DNA from: Arthrobacter mangrovi
Lineage (GTDB): Bacteria > Actinomycetota > Actinomycetes > Actinomycetales > Micrococcaceae
NCBI RefSeq assembly: GCF_026011795.1
Contig: NZ_BRVS01000004.1
Location: 248,001-312,000 of the forward strand
DNA length: 64,000 bases
Direction: 5' to 3'
A program made the translations under genes and the position numbers. Positions within the stretch are counted from its first letter, which is position 1; the number at the start of each line of letters is the position of its first letter. Shown here piece by piece: positions 1-7,570 of this stretch. The notes beneath the pieces are model-generated. The model saw nothing but the letters and a program-made list of their open reading frames with translations. It did not search any database and was not told where the DNA came from.

Positions 1-505
1 GGCTCATCCGGGCCGTGGCTATGACGGTGATGATCCAGACCACCGCGGCCAACGTGGCATTGACGTCGAAGTAGGCCAGGGTGCGCTCCGGCGACGCCCC
101 GGAGCCCGGCACCAGCAAGGCCGTCGCCCCGGCCAGCAGGCCCATCAGGACGGGATATTCGAAGGAACTGCCCGGCGTTATGAACGGCAGCACGCCGTCG
201 GCCAGGCCGCGGGAATCGAACAGCACCGGCCAATCCGAATAGCAGCCCATGTAGAAATAGTCGGGCAGCGCCCAGCCAGCCACCCGGCACGGCGTCTTGG
301 CCAGCACCGACAGCAGCGCGGCCAGCGTCGTCAGCAGGATCAGCACGCGTTCCACGGTGAAGAAGCCGGGCCGGACGATCCCGGGTGCGGTGCGGCGCCC
401 CAGCGGGCCACCGGCCGATTCGGTCAACCGCCTCAGCAGCGGGTCATTGCGGCTGGGCACCACGATGCGCAGCGGCAGGCGACGGCGGGAGGAGTGCCCG
501 GGCAT
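1..505 (-). CDS. Membrane glycosyltransferase-like protein, N-terminal part (runs off window)
   Basis: The minus strand is open from an ATG at 505 to the first base of the window, giving 168 N-terminal residues. About 35 Arg/Pro-rich cytoplasmic residues are followed by a hydrophobic helix (VERVLILLTTLAALLSVLA), a loop with DYFYMGCYSDWPVLFDSRGL, a second hydrophobic stretch (YPVLMGLLAGATALLVPG) and a third (LAAVVWIITVIA). The Cys/Tyr/Asp/Trp-rich loop after the first membrane helix resembles actinobacterial polytopic mannosyltransferases of the GT87 type that use polyprenyl-phosphate sugars; this is inference from layout only. It is transcribed divergently from the sialic acid operon, with 122 bases between the starts. 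The C-terminus is outside the window, so the family is not certain. Confidence 0.6.
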   Translation of the reverse strand, partial: MPGHSSRRRLPLRIVVPSRNDPLLRRLTESAGGPLGRRTAPGIVRPGFFTVERVLILLTTLAALLSVLAKTPCRVAGWALPDYFYMGCYSDWPVLFDSRGLADGVLPFITPGSSFEYPVLMGLLAGATALLVPGSGASPERTLAYFDVNATLAAVVWIITVIATARMS

Positions 506-627
506 GGCATCAACACTACTTGCGCCGGCTGGTTATCACCGCAGGTTAACAAAACGTTGACTGGCGGCCACCTCCCCGTAACCGTTAGCTCACCGTCCGG
601 CCATTGAGCCTCCCTACGGTTGAGCCA

Positions 628-1821
628 ATGAGCAATGCCCACCCCCACGAAGTACTGGTGGTGATCCCCGCCCGCGGCGGTTCGAAGGGGATCCCCTTCA
701 AGAACCTCAAACCCGTTGCAGGACGCTCCCTGGTGGCCCGTGCCGTCGAGGCCGCACGGAACGCCGCCCGGGTGACGGACGTCGTCGTCAGCACCGATTC
801 GCCGGACATCCGGTTCGAGGCCGAGCGCTTTGGCGCCCGCGTCATTGAGCGGCCCGCGGAGCTCTCGGGCGACACCGCCACCAGCGAGTCGGCCGTGCTG
901 CACGCCCTCCAGAGCAGCGGCACCCTGCCCGAGGTCACGGTGCTGATGCAGTGCACCTCCCCGTTCATCGATTCCGCGGACCTGGACGCGGCCATCGCCT
1001 CCGTGCTCGACGGCGGTGCGGACGTGGCCTTCTCCGTCGCAGAGAACCATAACTTCCTCTGGGCCAGGGACGCGGACGGCGCCGTCACCGCGGTCGGCCA
1101 CAGCGCCGACTTCCGTCCGCGCCGGCAGGACCGCGAGCCGCAGTACCGCGAGACCGGGGCCTTTTACGCGATGCGCACTTCAGGGTTCGTGGCCCGCGGG
1201 CACCGCTTCTTCGGCCGTCTCGAGTTCCAGGTCGTCCCGGCGGAGCACGCCATCGAGATCGACTCGATCGAGGACCTGGAGATCGTCCGGGCGATGGATT
1301 CGCGCCAGGAATCCACCGGGATCGACGTGGACGCGCTCGTCATGGACTTCGACGGGGTGCACACCGATGACCATGCCTTGGTCAACTTCCAAGGCGAAGA
1401 ATTCGTCCGGGTCAGCCGCTCGGACGGAATGGGGGTGGCCCGGCTGCGCCGCGCCGGAGTCCCCCAGCTGATCCTCTCCACCGAAACCAACCCGGTGGTG
1501 ACCGCCCGGGCGACCAAGCTCGGGGTCGACGTCGTCCAGGACGTCTCGGACAAGGCGGCCGCGGTGACCGAATGGATCACCGCGTACGGACTTGATCCGG
1601 AACGCGTTGCCTTCGTGGGCAATGACGTGAATGACCTGCCTGCCATGGGCCGGGTCGGTTGGCCGGTGGCCGTGGCGGATGCCCGGCCCGAGGTCAAGGC
1701 CGCAGCGCGCGTCGTGCTGCAGCACAACGGCGGCGAGGGCGCGGTCCGCGAAATCTGCGAACGCGTCCTGGCCGCACAACCGGCAGCCCAACCGGCAGCC
1801 ACAGCAATTCAATCCCGATGA
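628..1821 (+). CDS. neuA: CMP-nonulosonate (sialic acid) synthetase fused to a HAD phosphatase
   Basis: The first ~228 residues are an acylneuraminate cytidylyltransferase, which activates sialic-type sugars as CMP-sugar; the nucleotide-binding signature IPARGGSKGIPFKN is at the N-terminus. The C-terminal ~160 residues are a KdsC-type HAD phosphatase with an intact DFDGVHTD nucleophile motif (near residue 239) and VGNDVNDLPAM metal-binding motif. The same two-domain order is known from animal CMP-sialate synthetases. I chose the ATG at 628; an in-frame TTG at 604 is possible. It is the first gene of a tight operon, and the next gene follows within 20 bases. If the HAD domain is active it could remove the 9-phosphate from a NeuB product (inference). 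Total 397 residues. Confidence 0.9.
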   Translation: MSNAHPHEVLVVIPARGGSKGIPFKNLKPVAGRSLVARAVEAARNAARVTDVVVSTDSPDIRFEAERFGARVIERPAELSGDTATSESAVLHALQSSGTLPEVTVLMQCTSPFIDSADLDAAIASVLDGGADVAFSVAENHNFLWARDADGAVTAVGHSADFRPRRQDREPQYRETGAFYAMRTSGFVARGHRFFGRLEFQVVPAEHAIEIDSIEDLEIVRAMDSRQESTGIDVDALVMDFDGVHTDDHALVNFQGEEFVRVSRSDGMGVARLRRAGVPQLILSTETNPVVTARATKLGVDVVQDVSDKAAAVTEWITAYGLDPERVAFVGNDVNDLPAMGRVGWPVAVADARPEVKAAARVVLQHNGGEGAVREICERVLAAQPAAQPAATAIQSR

Positions 1822-1838
1822 CAGAAAGAGCTTCGCTG

Positions 1839-2744
1839 ATGACCACCGAAACCACCGCCCCCGCCGGAGCCCCGGCACCCGTAGCCATCGGCGACGTCCA
1901 GGTCGGCGCCGGCCAGCCCGTCTACGTGATCGGCGAGATCGGCATTAACCACAACGGCGACATCGAGATCGCCAAGCAGCTGATCGACGTTGCTGCCGCC
2001 GCCGGCGCCAACGCCGTGAAGTTCCAGAAGCGCACCCCGGAAATCTCCACCCCGGTCGACATGCGCGACAAGATGCGCTCCACCCCGTGGGGCGAAATGA
2101 CCTACCTGGACTACCGCTACCGCGTCGAGTTCGACATGCCGATCTACCAGAAGCTGATCCAGCACGCGGCCGACAAGGGCCTGCACTGCTTCGCTTCGCC
2201 GTGGGACGTCCCCTCGGTCGCGTTCATGGAAGAAGCCGGCGCGCTGACCCACAAGGTCGCCTCCGCCTCCGTCACCGACATCGAACTGCTGACCGCCCTG
2301 CGCGAGACCGGCAAGCCGATCATCCTCTCCACCGGCATGTCCACCATCGAGCAGATCGATAAGGCCGTCGAGACCCTGGGCACCGACAAGCTGATCCTGA
2401 TGCACGCCACCTCCACCTACCCGCTGCCCCCGGAGGAGGCCAACCTGCGCATGATCACCACACTGCAGGAGCGCTACCAGGTTCCGGTCGGCTACTCGGG
2501 CCACGAGCGCGGCCTGCAGATCTCCCTCGCCGCCGTCGCCCTCGGCGCCGTGACCGTGGAGCGCCATATCACCCTGGACCGCACCATGTGGGGCTCCGAC
2601 CAGGCTTCCTCGCTCGAGCCCAAGGGCTTCGAAGCGCTGATCCGCGACATCCGCATCCTCCAGGACGCCCTGGGCGACGGCGTCAAGAAGGTCTTCCCGG
2701 GCGAGCTGGCCCCGCTGTCCCGCCTGCGCCGGGTGGACGGCTAA
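1839..2744 (+). CDS. neuB: N-acetylneuraminate/nonulosonate synthase
   Basis: NeuB-family TIM-barrel enzyme that condenses phosphoenolpyruvate with an N-acylmannosamine-type sugar (or its 6-phosphate) to make a nine-carbon acid. The N-terminal GEIGINHNGD motif and later YSGHERG and ERHIT segments are typical. At 301 residues it ends soon after the barrel and lacks the C-terminal antifreeze-like (SAF) domain found in the ~340-residue enzymes. The ATG at 1839 has AGAAAGAG eight bases upstream; an in-frame ATG at 1818 overlaps the neuA stop as ATGA and would add seven residues, but shows no ribosome-binding site. Lies between neuA and the glycosyltransferases of the same operon. Confidence 0.9.
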   Translation: MTTETTAPAGAPAPVAIGDVQVGAGQPVYVIGEIGINHNGDIEIAKQLIDVAAAAGANAVKFQKRTPEISTPVDMRDKMRSTPWGEMTYLDYRYRVEFDMPIYQKLIQHAADKGLHCFASPWDVPSVAFMEEAGALTHKVASASVTDIELLTALRETGKPIILSTGMSTIEQIDKAVETLGTDKLILMHATSTYPLPPEEANLRMITTLQERYQVPVGYSGHERGLQISLAAVALGAVTVERHITLDRTMWGSDQASSLEPKGFEALIRDIRILQDALGDGVKKVFPGELAPLSRLRRVDG

Positions 2745-2753
2745 GTTAGCCCT

Positions 2754-3728
2754 ATGAACCAGCCATTACTGAGCGTCATCGTTCCAGCGAAGGACCAGGC
2801 CCCTTTCATCCGTGACTCGATGACCAGCCTGACGCGCCAGTTCGATGATCCCTCCGTAATGGAAGTCATCGTCATCGACGACGGTTCAACCGACGGAACC
2901 GGGGAGCTGGCTGCCGCATTCGCCAGCCGGCTCCCCGGCCTGCAGATCCTCCGCAACGAGGCTGCCACCGGCGTCGCCTCCGCCCGCAACCGCGGGCTGG
3001 ACATCGCGACCGGCCGCTTCATCACCTTTCTCGACCCGGACGACTGGTACGCCCCCGGGCACCTGTCCCGGATCACGGACGAGATCGCCGGGCTGGGGGT
3101 CGATTTCCTGCGGGTCGACCACATCCGGCACACCGGCGGCGTGCGCACCGTCCACAAGGCGCCCCAGGCGCGCCGCGGAACCAAGCTGGATCCGCGCAAC
3201 GACATTGCGCCGCACGACCAGTCCACGATGGTCGACTATTGCTTCCCGCCGTTCGGAATTTTCGACGGCGGACTCAAGGATGCGGGCTTGCTCCACTTCC
3301 TGGACGGCCGGCACACCGCCGAAGACCGCCCGTGGGTCTGGCGGCTCCACCTGAAGGCCGCCTCCTACGCCGTCAGCAACCAGCTCGGCGCGTTCTACCG
3401 GCGCGGCGTCGCCAGCTCGCTCACGCAGGTCTTCGACCGCCGCCAGCTGGATTTCCTGCCGTGCTTCGCCGAGGTCTTCCGCCTCGTCGGCGAGGATCCG
3501 GAAGCAAGCCGCTTCTGGCCCAAGGCCGTCCGCCAGTTCCTCGCCATCGCCTGCCACCAGCTGGACCGCTCCGCCGACATGGACAAGCAGGTTGTGGCGG
3601 AACTCCACGCCGGCATCAACGCCGCCCTCGCGGGCCTGCCGGAGGACGTGCGCGGGCAGGGCCTGGCCGGCCTGGACAACAAGCGACGCAAGTTGCTCAA
3701 ACCTGTGCTCCGGAGAGCTGCCGCATGA
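2754..3728 (+). CDS. Family 2 glycosyltransferase
   Basis: GT-A fold glycosyltransferase of 324 residues. The start (LLSVIVPAKDQ), the nucleotide-binding DDGSTDGT near residue 44, the SARNRGLD segment and the metal-binding FLDPDDW near residue 95 are classical GT2 motifs. The donor and acceptor cannot be read from sequence; the context (directly after neuB, overlapping a polysialyltransferase-like gene by four bases) suggests it builds the glycan that carries the nonulosonic acid. Teichoic or teichuronic acid-type polymers are the usual wall glycans of this group (inference). Confidence 0.88.
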   Translation: MNQPLLSVIVPAKDQAPFIRDSMTSLTRQFDDPSVMEVIVIDDGSTDGTGELAAAFASRLPGLQILRNEAATGVASARNRGLDIATGRFITFLDPDDWYAPGHLSRITDEIAGLGVDFLRVDHIRHTGGVRTVHKAPQARRGTKLDPRNDIAPHDQSTMVDYCFPPFGIFDGGLKDAGLLHFLDGRHTAEDRPWVWRLHLKAASYAVSNQLGAFYRRGVASSLTQVFDRRQLDFLPCFAEVFRLVGEDPEASRFWPKAVRQFLAIACHQLDRSADMDKQVVAELHAGINAALAGLPEDVRGQGLAGLDNKRRKLLKPVLRRAAA

Positions 3729-5173
3729 AAGAACTCTTTGTCGTTTCCACGCTGTACCAGTGCATCTCGCTGGCATCCGCCATCGACGCCGGCCGGATCC
3801 CGGATCGGGGCGCCGAGCGAATCCTGGTCCTCGCCAACAGCGCCCTGATCCCCGAGATCACCGTGCCCTTCCACGAGGCTCCCGGCTTCGCGGAGGCGGC
3901 GGCCCGCTTCGACCGCACCGTAAACCTGAGCCAGCTGCTCTGGCCGCGCCGGCCCGGGCAGTTCGCCCCGCGGGCCGAAGAGCTGGATCTCTGGGAGCGC
4001 CTGCTCCGGGCCGAATGGAACCTTGGCGACAGCTCCGTGAGCCTGTTCGTCGAGTCCATCCAGGTCAACCCGGCGGTCGCGCTGTGCCGCGTCTTCGCCG
4101 ACGCCGGCATCAGCGTGCACTCGGACGGACTGATGAGCTATGGCCCCACCCGCAATCCGCTGCCGCGCGAACTGGCACAGCGGCTCGAGACGCTGGTGTA
4201 CGTGGACCTGGTCCCTGGCCTCGTGCCGCAGCTGCTGCGCGAACACAATCCGGCCCTGGTGCCCGTGGACCGCGCCGACCTGCGCCGCGGCATGGAAGCG
4301 CTGGCGCGGACGCTGCCCGAGGACGATGCAGTGGCCGCCGCCATCAGCGGGACCCCCGCGGCGGAGCTGGAGAAGCACAGCGCGGACCGCGGCGCTTCCC
4401 GCAGCGCACTGATCCTCGGCCAGTACCTCTCCGAGCTCGGCATCCTCTCCGCCGAGGAGGAGGTCGGCCTGCACCGGGACATGCTGCGCAAGGCGCTGGA
4501 CCGGGGCATCCGCCACTGCGTGTTCAAACCGCACCCCAGCGCCGGTCCAGGCGCCGTCACCTCCATCCAGGCCGCCGCCGCGGAACTCGGCCTGCAGCTC
4601 GAAGTACTGACCTCGAGCAGCCCGGCTGAGGTCGTCATGCAGCGGCTGCAACCGGACCTGGTGGTCAGCTGCTTCTCCACCGCCCTGATGACGGCAAAGT
4701 ACCTCTTTGGCATCGACGCCGCGGCCGTCGGCACCGAGATCCTGCTCGAGCGGCTCACGCCGTACCAGAACAGCAACCGCATCCCGGTCACCATCATCGA
4801 CGCCCTGCTGGAACGCGGCTACGCCGCCCCGGCCGAGGCACCGGAGGAGGCGTCTGCCGCGGCATCGGAGGCGCTCGGCGCCGCGCAGACACCGGACGCT
4901 TCGCCCGGGCGCGCGGCCCCGCTGCAGCAGCTGGTCGAGGCCGTCTCCTACTGCATGCAGCCGCAGACGCTTGAGCTGGCCCGGCCCGCGGCCGAGGCCT
5001 TCCTGGCCGGCGCACAGCACACCGGGGACATGCGCTACTTCAAGCGCCGCCGGCTGACCAAGCTGGAGCTGCCCGGTGCCCTGCCCGCCGCCAAGGTACT
5101 CCACCCGCTGGGCCGGGTACGGCGCGCCGGCACCCGGCAGGTCAAGCGCGTCCTGACGGTGCTGGCGAAATGA
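3725..5173 (+). CDS. Alpha-2,8-polysialyltransferase-like protein
   Basis: Protein of 482 residues. The opening KELFVVSTLYQCISLASAI, the KPHPSAG segment near residue 267 and SCFSTAL near residue 314 correspond in type and spacing to the HP and VS/SS motifs of bacterial sialyltransferases of the polysialyltransferase (POLYST, PF07388) group. It probably transfers the CMP-activated nonulosonate made by the two upstream enzymes. The ATG overlaps the previous stop (ATGA), showing translational coupling. Linkage and whether it polymerises cannot be decided from sequence. An Ala/Pro/Glu-rich insertion near residues 365-400 looks like a flexible linker. Confidence 0.75.
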   Translation: MKELFVVSTLYQCISLASAIDAGRIPDRGAERILVLANSALIPEITVPFHEAPGFAEAAARFDRTVNLSQLLWPRRPGQFAPRAEELDLWERLLRAEWNLGDSSVSLFVESIQVNPAVALCRVFADAGISVHSDGLMSYGPTRNPLPRELAQRLETLVYVDLVPGLVPQLLREHNPALVPVDRADLRRGMEALARTLPEDDAVAAAISGTPAAELEKHSADRGASRSALILGQYLSELGILSAEEEVGLHRDMLRKALDRGIRHCVFKPHPSAGPGAVTSIQAAAAELGLQLEVLTSSSPAEVVMQRLQPDLVVSCFSTALMTAKYLFGIDAAAVGTEILLERLTPYQNSNRIPVTIIDALLERGYAAPAEAPEEASAAASEALGAAQTPDASPGRAAPLQQLVEAVSYCMQPQTLELARPAAEAFLAGAQHTGDMRYFKRRRLTKLELPGALPAAKVLHPLGRVRRAGTRQVKRVLTVLAK

Positions 5174-6201
5174 TGCAGGAAATCCTCCCTTCGATGCTGG
5201 TCGCCCGGCCGCGCTTCGGCCGGGCCACGGTCTGGGCCGAGTCTCCGCTGCAGCTGCTCAGCGCCGTGGAAGCCCACGGCGCCGGGCTGCTGGGCAACGA
5301 AACGGTCATCCACTCCCGCAGCGACGCGGTCGGCATGGACGCCACCCTGGCCGAGCTGCTGAGCCAGGTCCCGGACGGCGTCAGCTTCGCCGAGCCCGGG
5401 TCCTCCGTGCCGGCGCTGCGCGCTCCGGACCTGGACCGCTGGGTCATCGGAGACGCCTACTCCGGCGTGGCGCAGGCGGAATTGCTGCGCGGAGCGGCGG
5501 ACAAAGAGATCGTGATTGTCGACGACGGGCTGGCAACGCTCAAGCTGCTGGCCACGCTGGCGAGAGACTCCGCGGCCCCGCTGGTGCGCCCGCGGGCGGC
5601 GGCTTCCTCGGTCCGCAAGGCGCTTGGCCTGGCGGTCTGGTTCCTGCTGCGCCGGCTCGCCCGCCAGAACCGCCTGCTGGTGGTCACCGCGCTGCCGGTG
5701 CCGCTTGACCTCGAGCAACGTTTCCGCGCCGTCGGCGGCCAGTTGGAGCGCCACCGCTTCGAATGGCTGGGGACGCAGCCGGTGACGGAAGAAATCAACG
5801 AGCCCACCGTCGTCGTTGGTTCGGCCATGGCCGCGGACGGACTCATCCGCGAGGACCCCTACCTGGCGTGGGTCGAATCGCTGACGGAGGACGGGCCGGT
5901 CAGCTACTTCCCGCACCGGCGGGAAACCCCGACCTCCCTTGCCAAGCTGGACCGGCACCCCCTGATCCGCGTCAACCGCCACACCATTCCCGTGGAGATG
6001 CGCCTGCGCGGACTCCGCGCCGGACAAGTCGTGCGGGCGCTGCCCTCCACCGTGCTGGCCTCGCTCCGCCTGATCCTCGGGCCCAATGGGGTTCCGCTGA
6101 AGGGCCACGCCGTGCCGGACAGCTGGTGGCTGCCGCAGGCCTCGGACTCATTGCGGCGCCACCTGAGCAGTTCCCTCGACGATGGCGGCTCGCCCCAATG
6201 A
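5170..6201 (+). CDS. Putative sialyltransferase-like protein
   Basis: A 343-residue protein starting at an ATG that overlaps the upstream stop (ATGA). It is diverged, but shows an early VWAESPLQLLSAVEA segment like that of sialyltransferase/polysaccharide polymerase families, a YFPHR segment near residue 246 and PSTVLASL near residue 291, in the order HP then S/T-rich, as in bacterial GT-B sialyltransferases. No signal peptide; one moderately hydrophobic segment (ALGLAVWFLLRRLA). Operon position between two related proteins supports a role in the same glycan. The enzymatic assignment is inference. Confidence 0.6.
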   Translation: MMQEILPSMLVARPRFGRATVWAESPLQLLSAVEAHGAGLLGNETVIHSRSDAVGMDATLAELLSQVPDGVSFAEPGSSVPALRAPDLDRWVIGDAYSGVAQAELLRGAADKEIVIVDDGLATLKLLATLARDSAAPLVRPRAAASSVRKALGLAVWFLLRRLARQNRLLVVTALPVPLDLEQRFRAVGGQLERHRFEWLGTQPVTEEINEPTVVVGSAMAADGLIREDPYLAWVESLTEDGPVSYFPHRRETPTSLAKLDRHPLIRVNRHTIPVEMRLRGLRAGQVVRALPSTVLASLRLILGPNGVPLKGHAVPDSWWLPQASDSLRRHLSSSLDDGGSPQ

Positions 6202-7466
6202 GCGCCGAAACTGCGAACCCCCTGAAGGCGGGACGGAAGATGCGCATTGTCGCCATCGCTGACAGCGACTCGTACCTGAAGTTCGCCTGCGCCACGCTGG
6301 ACGCCCTCGGCCCGGAATGGGAGCGCGAGGTCCTGCTGGTCCGCTCCCCCATCCAGCCGACCCTGGAGCAGATGACGGCGGCCACCGCCGGGACCTTCCT
6401 CCACGGCCGCGCCACCGCGGTGATCCCCGCCTCCGGCCTGCGGACCGCACTGGCCGGCGCCGACGTCGTACTCGCCGCCGCCACCGGCCCCGTGGTCGAA
6501 GAGGTATACCTGCATGCCGCCGCGCTGACCCCGCGCCCGGCGCTGGTGTCCGGGCTGCCCGGCGTCGCCTTCCCCGCCACCAAGAAGGCGCTGCGCTACC
6601 GGGCGCTCGGAGACGCCTTCGTCACGCACAGCCACGCGGAATGCCGCGCCTTCAGCGAACGGGCCGAAGACCTCGAGTTGCCGCAGCGCATCCTGGTCTC
6701 CCGGCTGCCCTTCCTCTCCTCCCCCGCGGCCCCGATGCCCGATCCCGCTCCCCTGCAGCGCGTGGTGTTCGCCCCGCAGGCCAAGGTGCCCGTGGAGAAG
6801 GACGAGCGCGTCGCCATCCTGCAGGCGCTGGCTGCGCTGGCCCGCCGCACCGGCTTCACGGTGCGGGTCAAGCTGAGGGCCTGGGCCGGGGAACCGCAGA
6901 CCCACCTGGAGCAGTACCCGTTCGACACCCTGTGGAACGACATGGTGAAGGCCCGCGCGGTGGCCGGACACGAACTGGAGTTCTGCACCGGCTCGATGGC
7001 CGAGCAGCTGGTGCCCGGAACGGCCATGGTCACCGTCAGCTCCACCGCCGCCCTGGAAGCGCTCGACGCAGGCCTGCAGGTGCTGATCCTGTCCGACTTC
7101 GGGGTCAGCGACGAGATGCTCAATAAGGTCTTCGACGGCTCCGGGCTGCTCGGCACCCTTGAGGACCTGAAGGCCGGCCGTTTCTTCCACCCGGAGCACA
7201 GCTGGCTGCGGGACAACTATTTCCACCGGCAGGACGTGCCCCTGGGGCACGTTCTCGCTATCTACGCCGAGTGGGCCCGGGCCGGCAAGCTCACGCTGGA
7301 CACGGACCGGCTGGCTGCCACGCGGAAGCGGCGGGTGCGGCTGCGCCTGCGCACCCTGCTGCCGACGCCGGCGCTGAAGGCCATCCGCTGGGTCCGCCAG
7401 CAGCAGCGGGACAGCGACGCCCGCCGGATGGAGGCCGAGCGGGCCGCCCAGGGCCTGCCCGCCTGA
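6198..7466 (+). CDS. DUF6716-type putative glycosyltransferase
   Basis: Last gene of the nonulosonate operon, 422 residues, again with an ATGA overlap. The sequence resembles actinobacterial proteins annotated as DUF6716 putative glycosyltransferase, which are repeatedly seen beside neuA/neuB. Visible features are an N-terminal MRIVAIADSDSYLKFA, a SGLPGVAFPATKKALRYRA segment, RVVFAPQAKVPV in the middle and VSSTAALEAL near residue 279, a serine/threonine pair like that of GT-B sialyl- and glycerophosphotransferases. The C-terminus is basic (RKRRVRLRLR) and could contact the membrane. A strong terminator hairpin follows. Confidence 0.68.
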   Translation: MSAETANPLKAGRKMRIVAIADSDSYLKFACATLDALGPEWEREVLLVRSPIQPTLEQMTAATAGTFLHGRATAVIPASGLRTALAGADVVLAAATGPVVEEVYLHAAALTPRPALVSGLPGVAFPATKKALRYRALGDAFVTHSHAECRAFSERAEDLELPQRILVSRLPFLSSPAAPMPDPAPLQRVVFAPQAKVPVEKDERVAILQALAALARRTGFTVRVKLRAWAGEPQTHLEQYPFDTLWNDMVKARAVAGHELEFCTGSMAEQLVPGTAMVTVSSTAALEALDAGLQVLILSDFGVSDEMLNKVFDGSGLLGTLEDLKAGRFFHPEHSWLRDNYFHRQDVPLGHVLAIYAEWARAGKLTLDTDRLAATRKRRVRLRLRTLLPTPALKAIRWVRQQQRDSDARRMEAERAAQGLPA

Positions 7467-7529
7467 CCATCCCGCAGCCCGTCCGAACCTTAGCGGCCGG
7501 GTGTAGCGGCCGGGTTTTACCGGACCGAG

Positions 7530-7560
7530 CCGGGGGCCGGCCTTGGCGGCCGGCCCCCGG
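7530..7560. terminator. Hairpin between convergent operons
   Basis: Perfect 13-bp stem (CCGGGGGCCGGCC at 7530-7542 against 7548-7560) with a five-base loop, lying between the end of the nonulosonate operon and the end of the convergent catalase gene. There is no T-run, so it may act in both directions as a GC-only terminator. Confidence 0.75.
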
Positions 7561-7570
7561 CGGATGGACC

